Position numbers and translations under genes: made by a program. A DNA stretch of 64,000 nucleotides from Meghimatium bilineatum. Lineage: Eukaryota; Mollusca; Gastropoda; Stylommatophora; Philomycidae. The DNA is taken from positions 15,792,834 through 15,856,833 of the forward strand of contig CM067299.1 of assembly GCA_034231615.1 (NCBI GenBank), in the 5' to 3' direction. The stretch's first letter is position 1. Each line of letters starts with the position of its first letter. Shown here piece by piece: positions 54,110 to 63,990 of the stretch. Under the pieces are notes generated by a model. It did no database searches and was not told the origin of the DNA. It worked only from the letters and a program-made list of their open reading frames with translations.

Positions 54110-54235
54110 CCAACAATTATATCACCCCCGTAACCGCCGATGTCGGATGTCTCGTCCATTGGCACAAATAAAACAGTGAAACAGTACTTCTCCGTTCTCA
54201 TTATTACATCCTGCTAGAAGATCTAGAAGGTTCAC
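54110..54235 (+). mobile_element. SINE-2 (subtype b), truncated copy
   Basis: GCCGATGTCGGATGTCTCGT, ATTGGCACAAATAAAACAGT, CATCCTGCTAGAAGATCTAG. The tail is missing. Confidence 0.75.
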
Positions 54236-54289
54236 TGTCCTGTAGCATGGCCGTAGATATGTCTCTAGTAAGCGTAACAAGTAAAGGCA

Positions 54290-54990
54290 TTAAGTAATAT
54301 GTAGAATATATATTCCCTTATTGTATAGATGTTGTAAGAATAGATTCCCATAGTGTATAGATTTTGTCAGACCATAATCCCTTACTGTATATGTTAGAAC
54401 ATATTCCTTTATTGTATCTATGTTGTAAGAACATAATCCCTTACTGTATAGATGTCAGAAAATATTCCCTTATTGTATCTATGTTGTAAGAACAGATTCC
54501 CTTAGTTGTAAGAACATATTCCCTTAGTTGTAAGAACAGATTCCCTTAGTTGTAAGAACAGATTTCCTTAGTTGTAAGAACATATTCCCTTAGTTGTAAG
54601 AACAGATTCCCTTAGTGTATAGATTTTGTCAGACCATGTTCCCTTAGTGTATACATGTTATAAGAACAAATTCCCTTAGTACATAAATGTTGTTAGAACA
54701 TATTTCCTCAGTGTATGAGATATTATTGGAACACGTTCCTTTTGTGTATAAGATGTTATTGAAACATGTTCTCTCTATGTTTAAGATGTTGAAACATATT
54801 TCTAGTGTATGAGATATTGGAACATGTTCCATCTTCGCATAAGATGATAGAATATCTTTCTACAATGCATGAGATGTCATTGGAACATATTATCTCTGTG
54901 TATAAGATGGTGTTAGTACATGTTCCCTCCGTGTATAAGATGTTGGAACATGTTCCCTCTGTGTATGACAAGCTGGAAAAGGTCATTCCT
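54290..54990. repeat. Satellite R9, block 1 (degenerate, about 30-35 bp)
   Basis: Repeated GAACATATTCCCTTAGTGTA and GTTGTAAGAACA words with variable spacing; the core CATATTCCCT-AGTGTATGA links it to 55868-56386, 57655-57889 and 58287-58440. Confidence 0.85.
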
Positions 54991-55134
54991 TCAATTTCAT
55001 TAAATTCTGTTTTTCAAAAATTCGTTATGGGAAGAAAGGGTGGGAGGTTACTCCACTTTTTTCTAAATTCCTAGTACTTAACGTTATGTTCGAATTTCCT
55101 AAGTGGAAAGGGGGGGGGGTGGTTGGGTGAGCCC
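54991..55134. repeat. Dispersed block R10, copy 2
   Basis: 55010-55110 (TTTTTTCTAAATTCCTAGTA, CTTAACGTTATGTTCGAATT) parallels 34215-34290, followed in both by a G-rich run. Confidence 0.65.
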
Positions 55135-55300
55135 TCAATTCCGCCGAAGACGGATATGTCGAGATATTAGCGCAAATAAAATCATGACACAACGCATTTG
55201 CATTCTCTAGATTACATCCTGCTGGAAATCTGGTAGCGACAATGATCTTGCTACAAAAGAGATCCAGCGGGAGTTTGAGAATGAACACTGAAGAAAAAGA
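55135..55300 (+). mobile_element. SINE-2 (subtype b) copy
   Basis: CCGCCGAAGACGGATATGTC, ATTAGCGCAAATAAAATCAT, ACAACGCATTTGCATTCTCT, GAGTTTGAGAATGAACACTG and an AAGAAAAAGAA tail. Confidence 0.9.
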
Positions 55301-55485
55301 ACCCTCAACCACCCTCAAACTGTGGGATGTTCCTGTTGCAAGAGAGATTCAGCCAACGTTTGAAATTGAACACAAACAAATAATAACATCACCACAATGC
55401 AACTTCTTGTGATTTCCTGTATACAAGTAGTATGTCTAAGAATAAACAGAAGAAGACATGCTCGCTAAATTCAGTTGACTCAGCT
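55301..55485. other. Unassigned
   Basis: Nothing beyond a possible degraded SINE-2 tail at about 55440-55460. Confidence 0.35.
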
Positions 55486-55621
55486 CCTTACGTGTTTTGA
55501 TTATTGTTTGAGTTGGTTACTATGTATATGCTTGGAATCACCTTGGCTGTTTTTGGCATGCGATTCCAAGTATATAAATATTAGCCAACTAAAAGGCAAA
55601 CAATAATCAAAACACGTAAGG
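55486..55621. mobile_element. Foldback element R5, reference copy
   Basis: 25-bp perfect inverted arms: the left arm at 55486-55510 starts CCTTACGTGTTTTGATTATT and the right arm at 55597-55621 is its complement. Inner arms also pair imperfectly (CTTGGAATC with GATTCCAAG). MITE-like size of 136 bp; no open frame. 55622-55867 continues the family's right flank (ATTAATTCAGCTAG) and is otherwise unassigned. Confidence 0.85.
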
Positions 55622-55867
55622 AAGTGGGTGATAATTAATTCAGCTAGGCGGGCTGTATCGTCCAGAGCCACGGTTTAAGCGACTAGGAATCTTGAGACAG
55701 CAGTCCCAGATGCTAAAAATGGATGCTAGGCCTGAAGCCACAGAAATGTTTCATTCTTGATGTAAAATGGCATACATGGTACGAAACATTATTTATTGGG
55801 TGTAAAATAGAATCTTTCCACTGACATTACAATATAAAACCTTTCTTTGATATTTGATACGATGTTA

Positions 55868-56386
55868 CAGAACATATTCCCTCAGAGGATAAGAAGTTGT
55901 TTAAGAAAATATTCCCTCAGTGTATGAGAAGTTGTTAGAGAATATTCCCTCAGAGGATGAGAAGTTGTTAGAGAACATATTCCCTCAGAGGATGAGAAGT
56001 TGTTAGAGAACATATTCCTTTAGTGTATGAGAAGTTGTTAGAGAATATTCCCTCAGAGGATGAGAAGTTGTTAGAGAACATATTCCCTCAGAGGATGAGA
56101 AGTTGTTAGAGAACATATTCCCTCAGTGTATGAGAAGTTATTAGAACATAGTTCCTCAGTGTATGAGAAGTTATTAGAACATATTCCCTCAGTGTATGAG
56201 AAGTTATTAGAACATATTCCCTCAGTGTATGAGAAGTTATTAGAACATAGTTCCTCAGTGTATGAGAAGTTATTAGAACATATTCCCTCAGTGTATGAGA
56301 AGTTATTAGAACATATTCCCTTAGTGTATGGTAAATTGTTATAAAATTCCTCCAGTGTATGAGAAGTTGTTGTATATATTCGAGGT
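55868..56386. repeat. Satellite R9, block 2 (33 bp)
   Basis: Unit GAACATATTCCCTCAGTGTA plus TGAGAAGTTATTA, about 16 copies, with GAGGATGAGAAG variants on the left. Frames on both strands are repeat artefacts. Confidence 0.96.
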
Positions 56387-57500
56387 GCGCAGGGTACCGC
56401 ATTGATCTCGTGTCGACCTAGAGTTAACAGATAACCAAATCCCTAATAGTACCTACTCGTGTGCACCCTGGAAACATAAATAAAGTGGCTCGTGCTACTG
56501 TTTCTTGTCACCACTTTTAGGAATCGTGTCCGTGAATGGGTAGGATGCTGATGGAATGAGAATTGAATGCAAAAAATACAAGCAATATTTCTTACACTTC
56601 TGTGCCAACACATACAGCTGCATTGTCGACATACAGTAACCCTGACTTCTGGTTCCGGCAGCAGAAATGTAGAAGCATTGGAGGGGTGGCTATTGTAAAT
56701 GTCACGAAACTGGTAGATATCAACGGGAATTATACTAATCGTACGCTAGTCTACGTAAGGATAACATATTGAGTACATTGATAGGCAGTACAGCGCCAGG
56801 GGGGGGTGAGGCAGCGCCACATGCAAATAGAACGGGAAAACGCAACATGGAAATTGGGACTAAAATATTGTTCAGCTGGAGAACAAGCTTCTAGTCCCAG
56901 TTTCTCCTAATTATGTGTGGAGACTCAGAATTGGATGAGAGGTTCACGATGTCGTTGAATGACACCTAGGCTAAGAGGGCGAACGAACCCCGGCCCAACT
57001 ATGTCGAGTGTATCCTATACTTGAATCATGATCACATATGAGAAAGGGTTCAGTACCCGATGGGCACAGGCACAATACGTATAATTAAGCGAGACAAGAC
57101 CACTGACAGTGGAAGACATCGTGAGAGATAGTCGTAGTTGACCCATGCCTAAATCCCTGAACGCCTACTCCAAGGAAACTGCTACCCAGGGACATGTTTT
57201 GACCTGTAAGGTCCAAGAAGGGTAGATAAACCGTCATGGCGTAGAGTAGATACACATTAGAATTTACTATTAACACTTGGGTCTTTGTTACCTCTAATAT
57301 TTTATGGTAGTGAGTTCTGATATAACCTAATTGGACTTTGTCCGCTGGTTGAAAGGAGCACGCCTCTCCACAAGAGAGGCAAACTCATTAACTACCTACC
57401 TACCAACTACCCAGTAGATACACATTCGTCGCCTGGCGACAAATAGGAAGGATGTCACAGGCTAGAGAAGTCCGCCCTAATCAAAGATATACAGAAATTT
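56387..57500 (+). pseudogene. Possible Tc1-like transposon remnant, copy 2
   Basis: Pairs with 36119-37190 over most of its length, lacks the SINE-2 of copy 1, and instead carries a 154-bp R6 insertion. The FSDEDRF-like motif of copy 1 is degraded here (region about 57030-57065). Its start AGGGTACCGCAT follows a minisatellite, as in copy 1. No terminal inverted repeats were identified. Class tentative. Confidence 0.45.
57259..57412 (+). mobile_element. Dispersed repeat R6 insertion with 14-bp target duplication
   Basis: 154-bp insert with CTACCTACCTACC-like tail, flanked by identical AGTAGATACACATT at 57245-57258 and 57413-57426. Tail plus duplication indicate LINE-machinery retrotransposition. 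Copy 1 of the family is at 21395-21525. Confidence 0.93.
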
Positions 57501-57654
57501 AATGTGTTGAGCAGGAAGGCGCAAATAACGCAGCTCTGCTGAAAACCAGCAGCACAACGTACTTCACGTTCTCTTGCGGAAATCACCGAAATTTTCGTGA
57601 TGGTTTCAAAGAGCGAACGCTAACAAACAAACAAACAAACAAACACATAAACAG
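57501..57654 (+). mobile_element. Degraded SINE-2-like copy and (AACA)n
   Basis: GAGCAGGAAGGCGCAAATAA, CGCAGCTCTGCTGAAAACCA, CACAACGTACTTCACGTTCT resemble SINE-2. An AACA tetranucleotide run follows at 57624-57645. Confidence 0.6.
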
Positions 57655-57889
57655 AACATATTCCTGTGTATGTATGAGACGTTGTTAGAACATGTTCTCT
57701 GAGTGTATGCAGAACAAGTTCTCTTAGTGTATGTATTACATCTTAATGGAACATAATCCCTCAATGTATGAGATCTTGTTATAATATATTCCCTCAGTGT
57801 ATGTTTGAGAAGTTAATGCAGCGTATAGAGATGTTAGAACATATTCCCTCAGTGCATAAGAAGTTGTTAGAACATATTCCCACAGTGTA
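57655..57889. repeat. Satellite R9, block 3
   Basis: Degenerate units with AACATATTCCCTCAGTGTAT, interrupted at its right end by the group B LINE fragment. Confidence 0.85.
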
Positions 57890-58275
57890 TGTTGTTGTTC
57901 GTCCATCACGTGATGATGACCATTTGTTACATCCACTTTTGAAAATTCAATTTTAGTTATGTCCTTGATTATGAGTTCGTAGATGGCTAATGAGCCCTAT
58001 TCGAGCTGTAAATGTCCTTGGACAGTTTGGACATGGAATAACGACTGTAGACGGATCTTGGTCTATCCGTGACTTTCTAGCTGCTCTCCGCTGTTGAGCT
58101 GCTGCATTTCTCTTCTTTTCACAAGATGATGCGCTCTTTTTTATTTTAGAACGCCATGTAGATCTATTTTGTGCAAGTTCTTCCCATGTATCGTGGTCTA
58201 TTTCAAAGGCTTTCAGTGAGTCCTTTAACGAGTCCTTGTAGCGCTTCCTTTGGCCACCTTGAGATCGTATACCCT
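57890..58275 (-). pseudogene. Group B LINE C-terminus with intact C2H2 finger
   Basis: The reverse strand is open for 110 codons: GIRSQGGQRKRYKDSLKDSL, KAFEIDHDTWEELAQNRSTW, KKRNAAAQQRRAARKSRIDQ, and CPNCPRTFTARIGLISHLRT plus His, all four zinc ligands intact. It is nearly identical to 26685-27064 with breakpoints within about 10-15 bp at both ends, and it too sits in a minisatellite. It is a LINE tail, not a zinc-finger gene. Confidence 0.88.
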
Positions 58276-58286
58276 TCTCTAGCAAA

Positions 58287-58440
58287 TCGTGTATGATACA
58301 TTATGTTGTAGGATATTCCATCAGTGTATGATACATTATGTTGTAGGATATTCCATCAGTGTATGATACATTATGTTGTAGGATATTCCATCAGTGTATG
58401 ATACATGTTGTAAGGTGTTCCCTAAGTGTATGACACATGT
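58287..58440. repeat. Satellite R9, block 4 (35 bp)
   Basis: Four units of ATGATACATTATGTTGTAGG plus ATATTCCATCAGTGT, directly beyond the LINE fragment. Confidence 0.9.
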
Positions 58441-58587
58441 TGTATTTCTAACATCAGTATAAAAGATGTTATTTGAATGATGTTTTACCAGATTTTTGGT
58501 AAAATAATGTGACATTAATGAAGTAAACAAGACATACATAGATCGTAGTTTTATTTTCCTTCAGTTGTTTCTTCTTCATCATTCTCT

Positions 58588-58995
58588 CTATACAACCACG
58601 TGGATTTCTCTTATAAGATTCCTTCATTAAATACAACCACGTGGATTACTCTTATAAGATTCCTTCACTTAATACAACCACGTGGATTTCTCTTATAAGA
58701 TTCCTTCACTTAATACAACCACGTGGATTTCTCTTATAAGATTCCTTCACTAAATACAACCATGTGGATTTCTCTTATAAGATTCCTTCACTTAATACAA
58801 CCACGTGGATTTCTCTTATAAGATTCCTTCACTTAATACAACCACGTGGATTTCTCTTATAAGATTCCTTCACTTAATACAACCACGTGGATTTCTCTTA
58901 TAAGATTCCTTCACTTAATACAACCACGTGGATTTCTCTTATACAATTCCTTCATCATTCACTCAATACAGTCACGTGGATTTCTCTTATAAGTG
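58588..58995. repeat. 41-bp minisatellite with E-box in each unit, about 10 copies
   Basis: Unit TACAACCACGTGGATTTCTC plus TTATAAGATTCCTTCACTTAA. Nearly every unit keeps CCACGTGG; one has CCATGTGG. 58996-59309 holds nothing recognisable. Confidence 0.98.
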
Positions 58996-59309
58996 TGACA
59001 GAGGAACATCGCTAGAAGTATTTCATTCAGGTAGTGGGTTGATGTCACATTTTACTCTACCATTCTTATGTCTATTTATCTTCTGCACACCGGTATATGT
59101 CTACCTGACCAGGTCTCACAAAATGTTGCATGTTGCTGTTGAGTGTACCTGGCTGGTTAAAAATATTGTTTAAACATCTGTAATCTGGTCTCATCTTGGC
59201 AATTAGTAACATGCTTCTATCACATCAATTCCTAGATCTTCTCTTGACAATTTTTGCTGAAGCTGTGTTTTATTAGCATATTTATTTCATTAAAATATTT
59301 CTTCAACTT

Positions 59310-60092
59310 GGCTTTTGATATTACTTTCTTTGGTTAGTTTATCTAGCACCTCATTTCTTCAATTTGGCATTTGTTTCTACTCTCTTTGTGTAGTTTATCT
59401 AGCACCTCATTTCTTCAATTTGGCATTTGTTTCTACTTTCTTTGGTTAGTTTATCTAGCACCTCATTTCTTCAATTTGGCATTTGTTTCTACTCTCTTTG
59501 TGTAGTTTCTCTAGCACCTCAGTTCCTCAATTTGGCATTTGTTTCTACTCTCTTTGGTTAGTTTATCTAGCACCTCATTTCTTCAATTTGGCATTTGTTT
59601 CTACTCTCTTTGGTTAGTTTATCTAGTGCCTCATCTATTCAATTTAGCATTTGTTCCCTCTCTCTTTGGTTAGTTTATCTAGCACCTGTTTTCTTCAATT
59701 TGGCATTTGTTTCTACTTTCTTTGGTTAGTTTATCTAGTGCCTCATCTATTCAATTTAGCATTTGTTCCCTCTCTCTTTGGTTAGTTTATCTAGCACCTC
59801 ATTTCTTCAATTTGGCATTTGTTTCCACTCTCTTTATGTAGTTTATCTAGCACCTCATTTCTTCAATTTGGCATTTGTTTCTACTCTCTTTGGTTAGTTT
59901 ATCTAGTGCCTCATTTTTTCAATTTAGCATTTGTTCCCTCTCTCTTTGGTTAGTTTATCTAGCACCTCATTTCTTCAATTTGGCATTTGTTTCTACTCTC
60001 TTTGGTTAGTTTATCAAGTGCCTCATTTTTTTCAATTTGGTATTTGTTCCCTCTCTCTTTGGTTAGTTTATCTAGAACCTCATTTCCATGTG
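59310..60092. repeat. 56-bp minisatellite, about 14 copies
   Basis: Unit CTCTCTTTGGTTAGTTTATC plus TAGCACCTCATTTCTTCAAT plus TTGGCATTTGTTTCTA. Two unit types (GCACCTCATTTC and GTGCCTCATCTATTC with TTTAGCATTTGTTCCC) alternate in places, hinting at a higher-order repeat. Confidence 0.97.
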
Positions 60093-60189
60093 TGTTGCAG
60101 TTTACTGGAACTAACTGTGCTTTGACTGCGAAAACTACTACTAACTTTCATCTTGCTTTCATTCAATTTGGTCCTGCTTATCTGCCTCC

Positions 60190-60335
60190 TCATTTTGATG
60201 TTTCATGATGAAGTATGATGTTCATGCAGAACATCGCAAATATTACAGCTAAGCTAACCATGACACAAAGCATTCCATTCTTTGAACTACATCCTGATAA
60301 TCTGCCAGAGTTTGTGGACGAACACAGAAGAAATA
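60190..60335 (+). mobile_element. SINE-2, truncated copy
   Basis: GATGTTCATGCAGAACATCG, GCTAACCATGACACAAAGCA, CTACATCCTGATAATCTGCC, GAACACAGAAGAAAT tail. Confidence 0.8.
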
Positions 60336-60424
60336 TGTCTACATATGTTGCAGTGGATTGAATCCACTGTATTTTAAAATTGATTAAAATATTCGTAACT
60401 TTCATCAGTACATCATCTCACAGC

Positions 60425-60860
60425 TCAAGTGATTTCTAAACTGAAACCACTATTGTCTATTGTCTTTCCCAAGGTGAATGATTGTTGATCGCATTCACAC
60501 TTGCCGTTAAGCCTTTGGGTGGGTATCTTAAGCTGTCGTTTCAAGGCCAGATGTGCCGCCGTGGTTGCATTTAGCCCATGTTTGTTCAAGGCTATCTTGA
60601 TGTTTTCTATCCACCATTTTCTTGGTCTACCTTTGGCCTTACGACCGGATATTATTGTCTTATATGCTCTTATTAGTATTTGGTTTGGCTTCGTTCTCAT
60701 AAGGGGACCGAACCATTTTACGTGCAACACCACTATTCCAATGATAAATTTGATACTTGTCCTCAATTCTCCCACAAAGCAAAAATTATAATTACTTCCC
60801 TTAGTGATCTTAGTGTCGGATTTACCAACCTGGTAATAAATTTGTACACAAAATATCATC
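60425..60860 (-). pseudogene. Group A LINE C-terminal part
   Basis: An open reverse-strand frame of 144 codons includes VGELRTSIKFIIGIVVLHVK, WFGPLMRTKPNQILIRAYKT, GRKAKGRPRKWWIENIKIAL and LALKRQLKIPTQRLNGK: the W-G-(L/V)MR, GR-KGRPRKWW and terminal segments of an APE-type LINE. The frame is intact but lacks all catalytic motifs. Its 3' end is near 60425. Confidence 0.8.
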
Positions 60861-61190
60861 AGTCTGTGTATTTCGTTGGTGTTACGTTTACTGTTGGTAA
60901 CACTTCAGCCTATTTTCGTTCATATAAGCAGATACACTGGGGATTCTCTTGTGGTTGAGCCATGCGCCTTGTGCTCAATGGGTCACAGGCTTCACCTCCT
61001 GACATCTTGTTCAAATTACAATATGAATTTTTCAGTGATCCCTGGGGATTATTGCTTGAAGCTGCGTAGTTACGTACTTTAAGTGGAACTCTCAGCAGGT
61101 GGCCATCCGTTTCATTGAAAGTGATGGAGTAAATATTGGGGAAACGTGAGTACAATGAGGTCAACCCTCTACACTATTTTAAAATATTCA
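60861..61190. other. Unassigned
   Basis: Frames of up to 84 codons show no recognised motif. Confidence 0.35.
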
Positions 61191-61273
61191 TACTGGTTTT
61201 AGTGACCTCAAATGGCTTTCGTGACCTCAACTGGCTTTAGTGACCTCAACTGGCTTTAGTGACCTCGACTGGC
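61191..61273. repeat. 19-bp minisatellite, about 4.5 copies
   Basis: Unit CTGGCTTTAGTGACCTCAA. Confidence 0.95.
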
Positions 61274-61364
61274 GTTCCTAGGTCGGCCATCTTGACACAA
61301 TTTACTCTATCAAAACTAAAATTTAAAATGTTAGAAAATTAGAGATTACTAGGGATATGTGTGG

Positions 61365-61475
61365 CGCATTAGTCAAGAGGTTAACGCGTTGGTCTCACAA
61401 CCGTGAAGTTCAGGGTGCGACTCCCGGTAAGGACTGGGTTTTTTTCTGGTGGAGAGTAAATTAAAAAACGAATCC
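61365..61475 (+). mobile_element. tRNA-derived SINE-B, copy 2
   Basis: A box ATTAGTCAAGAGGTTAACGC, then GTTGGTCTCACAACCGTGAA, B box GGGTGCGACTCCC, then GGTAAGGACTGGG. Related to 42465-42607 and 46085-46200. Confidence 0.85.
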
Positions 61476-61527
61476 TTTCATAACGTGGCTGTGCATACAG
61501 CTGACACATAGCAAACTTATGTGGCTT

Positions 61528-61700
61528 TCCATCAACTCTCTAGCGGGAAGCATGTAGTATTGATAGTTATGATCAACTCTCTAACGGGAAGCATGTAGTA
61601 TTGATAGTTATGATCAACTCTCTAACGGGAAGCATGTAGTATTGATAGTTATGATCAACTCTCTAACGGGAAGCATGTAGTATTGATAGTTATGTTTTAC
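61528..61700. repeat. 41-bp minisatellite, 4 copies
   Basis: Unit ATCAACTCTCTAACGGGAAG plus CATGTAGTATTGATAGTTATG, nearly perfect. Confidence 0.97.
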
Positions 61701-61749
61701 TAAGTGAGTAACCTGTACATAAACAAACGTACAGGATACCAAGAACCAC

Positions 61750-61885
61750 TTTTGGTTGTGCTGAAGCAGTGTAAACATGTTTGGCTTGGACATGTAACGA
61801 GAATCCACTCGCTTTCTAAAATTATTTTTCAAGCAACAATCGAGGGTGGACGGAGGAGAGAAAATCCTGGATTCATAAAATGAAG
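61750..61885 (+). pseudogene. Group A LINE C-terminal fragment
   Basis: Forward frame KQCKHVWLGHVTRIHSLSKI, then FQATIEGGRRRENPGFIK: the W-GHV-R and EG-RRR-P blocks. It ends just before the group D LINE. Confidence 0.65.
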
Positions 61886-61989
61886 AAATTATTTGTTGTG
61901 ATTTTTCTACATTTCTCCGAATGGCTGCGGATAGAGTTGTTTGGAGAGCAATTCGTGCGGATGTATCCAGTGTACCTCCTCTACGACCC

Positions 61990-63990
61990 TAACACATTTT
62001 TGTCTTACTATCATAATGTAAATTTTGTTTCCAATCTTAGACAATTTGTCCAGAGTTCTGGACAAAATTCTGATATAACAGAGTGCCGTTCGAATACCTC
62101 ATCAACACGCCCTTGCTCTTTAATGTTGCCCCTTTTGTCGTCAGATGGATATCAGCGGTGTTGCTTGAGAGGAAGGTGGCTCTCAGTGCGGTTGTTAGAC
62201 ATCTAAACCCATAACAGTACACCCAGGACTTCCACAGGGATCTCCTCTCTCACACGTATTATTCAATGTCTACACCGTGGCAATCACATAGCAACAGCTC
62301 GATGGAAGAGGTAGAACACTGTCTTTTGCGGATGATATCCTGGTATACAGACAGGGAAGGGATAGAACAGAAACTGTCGGATCACTGCAGAAAGAGCTAG
62401 ACCGTATCGCCTCCTGGTGTGTTGATTCAGGGGCACAGATCAACCAAGAGATGGCTGCGGTGACATGGTTCTCTCTTAACAATCACATCGTAAAGTCTAC
62501 GACACCGACTATGGAGATGAGAAGGTACGATGTAATCATAACCTCATCCTTACAATACCTGGACGTGCGATGTAATCAGGGCCTCATCCTTACAATACCT
62601 GGGCGTGCGATGTAATCAGGGCCTCATCCTTACAATACCTGAGCATGCGATGTAATCAGTGCCACATCCTTACAATACCTGGGCGTGCGATATGATCGTA
62701 GTCTGTGTTTCCGGGAACACTGTGATCATGTTATCCCTAAGCCCCCGAAGGACTTTCAGCTCTGAGAGTGATGGCAACGGCTGACACTAAACAACCGCAG
62801 CTCGTAATCTTATACGAGGCTCTTGTTCTCCCTGCCATTGACTATGCAGGAGCTACTATCACCGCCAGTCACACACAGATTGAGAGGCTGGAGAGAATTC
62901 AAAACGAAGCGATGCGGATCATTCTTGGATGCACAAGGGACACAACCTGTGTGGCTATGAGATTTCTCCTTTATTTTTCGAGCATATCTCACATAATTCA
63001 TGTGGCGTACCCGTGCATACCTCAGAGTGAGTTCTGACATAGACCACACACTACACAGGGAGCTCCCTCTTGTGAATAGAAGCAGGCTCAAGAGAGGCAA
63101 ATCGTGGATGGGTCGGGCCGAGGATATCGTTAAACATATTTGCGCCCCAGAAGACATAGCACCTGGCGAGGAACGGATACCTATTTCTAAAGTATTTCAA
63201 GAGGCAGTCAAGACAGTCATTACACTCAACAGAGGGTGCAGGAATCACAGCTACTAAGCGTTCATGCTCAGGTCAAGGCACTAATATGCGAGAATATCGA
63301 AGACACAGATGCTGTAATTTACACGGACGGGTCGGTCATCCGTCACCAGCGATCGGCATGGGCCTTTACTGTCAGATCAAAAGGGAGAACAGTACACGAA
63401 GCCAGCGGTGCCTTTACCGCAACTATGAGCAGTCTAACTATGGAAATATTCGCCGTAAAGTAGGCACTTTACTGGCCGGAATCGCAAGTCTATTCACATG
63501 CATGCATACTAAGTAACTCACTGAATATGATTCAGAAATTCAAAACAGGTGATGTACGTAGGGAATGGGCAGAGTCATTGGAGAGGGCTAAAATTTGGGC
63601 ATCACTACGAAAACTCACGCTTATTTTTGTCCCCGGACATGCGGGCGTGGAGGGACACGAACGAGCCGACAAATTAGCTAGTCTCGCCATCACAACAGAC
63701 GGTCAGCCTATGGACCGAGCAGACATAATCACTGCTTTTCGTGAGTCCTCACGCTCAGAGGATTTTGAGATGAATAAGCATGAGTCAATATCGAGAATGC
63801 GAGAATTGGGAGTGAGGATGGGCGTGGTCCGACGAGAACCTCTGACAAAAATTTCAAAAAGAGCAGTGAACCAACATAGAACCGGAACCATCAGCCGTTT
63901 TACCCTGAGAGATTTACTGAAGCGGAGATCGGAGAACCTAATGCAAAGATGATAATCAACATACCTAATACCTAATCTGGACAAGTGTAA
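61990..63990 (+). pseudogene. Group D LINE, reverse transcriptase and RNase H, near 3' complete
   Basis: Forward order with frame changes: YNRVPFEYLINT (about 62070, remains of the first catalytic motif), FVVRWISAVLLERKVAL, GLPQGSPLSHVLFNVYTVAI (about 62225), LSFADDILVYRQGRDR (catalytic DD, about 62320), LDRIASWCVDSGA, a local 40-bp amplification (62526-62695), YLGVRYDRSLCFREH, EALVLPAIDYAGATI and RIQNEAMRIILGCTRDTT (thumb), then RNase H: VIYTDGSVI (Asp, about 63310), LTMEIFAVK (Glu), and FVPGHAGVEGHERADKLA (His/Asp, about 63640), ending with NQHRTGTISRFTLRDLL and a TACCTAATACCTAATC tail. Frameshifts and stops inactivate it. The third RNase H Asp region lies across a frame break near 63500. 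Confidence 0.92.
62526..62695. repeat. 40-bp tandem amplification inside the LINE reverse transcriptase
   Basis: Just over four units of GCGATGTAATCAGGGCCTCA plus TCCTTACAATACCTGGGCGT, each containing the LQYLGV codons. The period is not a multiple of three, so the expansion itself destroys the frame. Confidence 0.95.

Noticed and set aside
61365..61475. Possible functional tRNA gene
   Set aside because: A and B boxes are present but the head is part of a dispersed SINE with two diverged relatives, and no convincing clover-leaf closes by eye.
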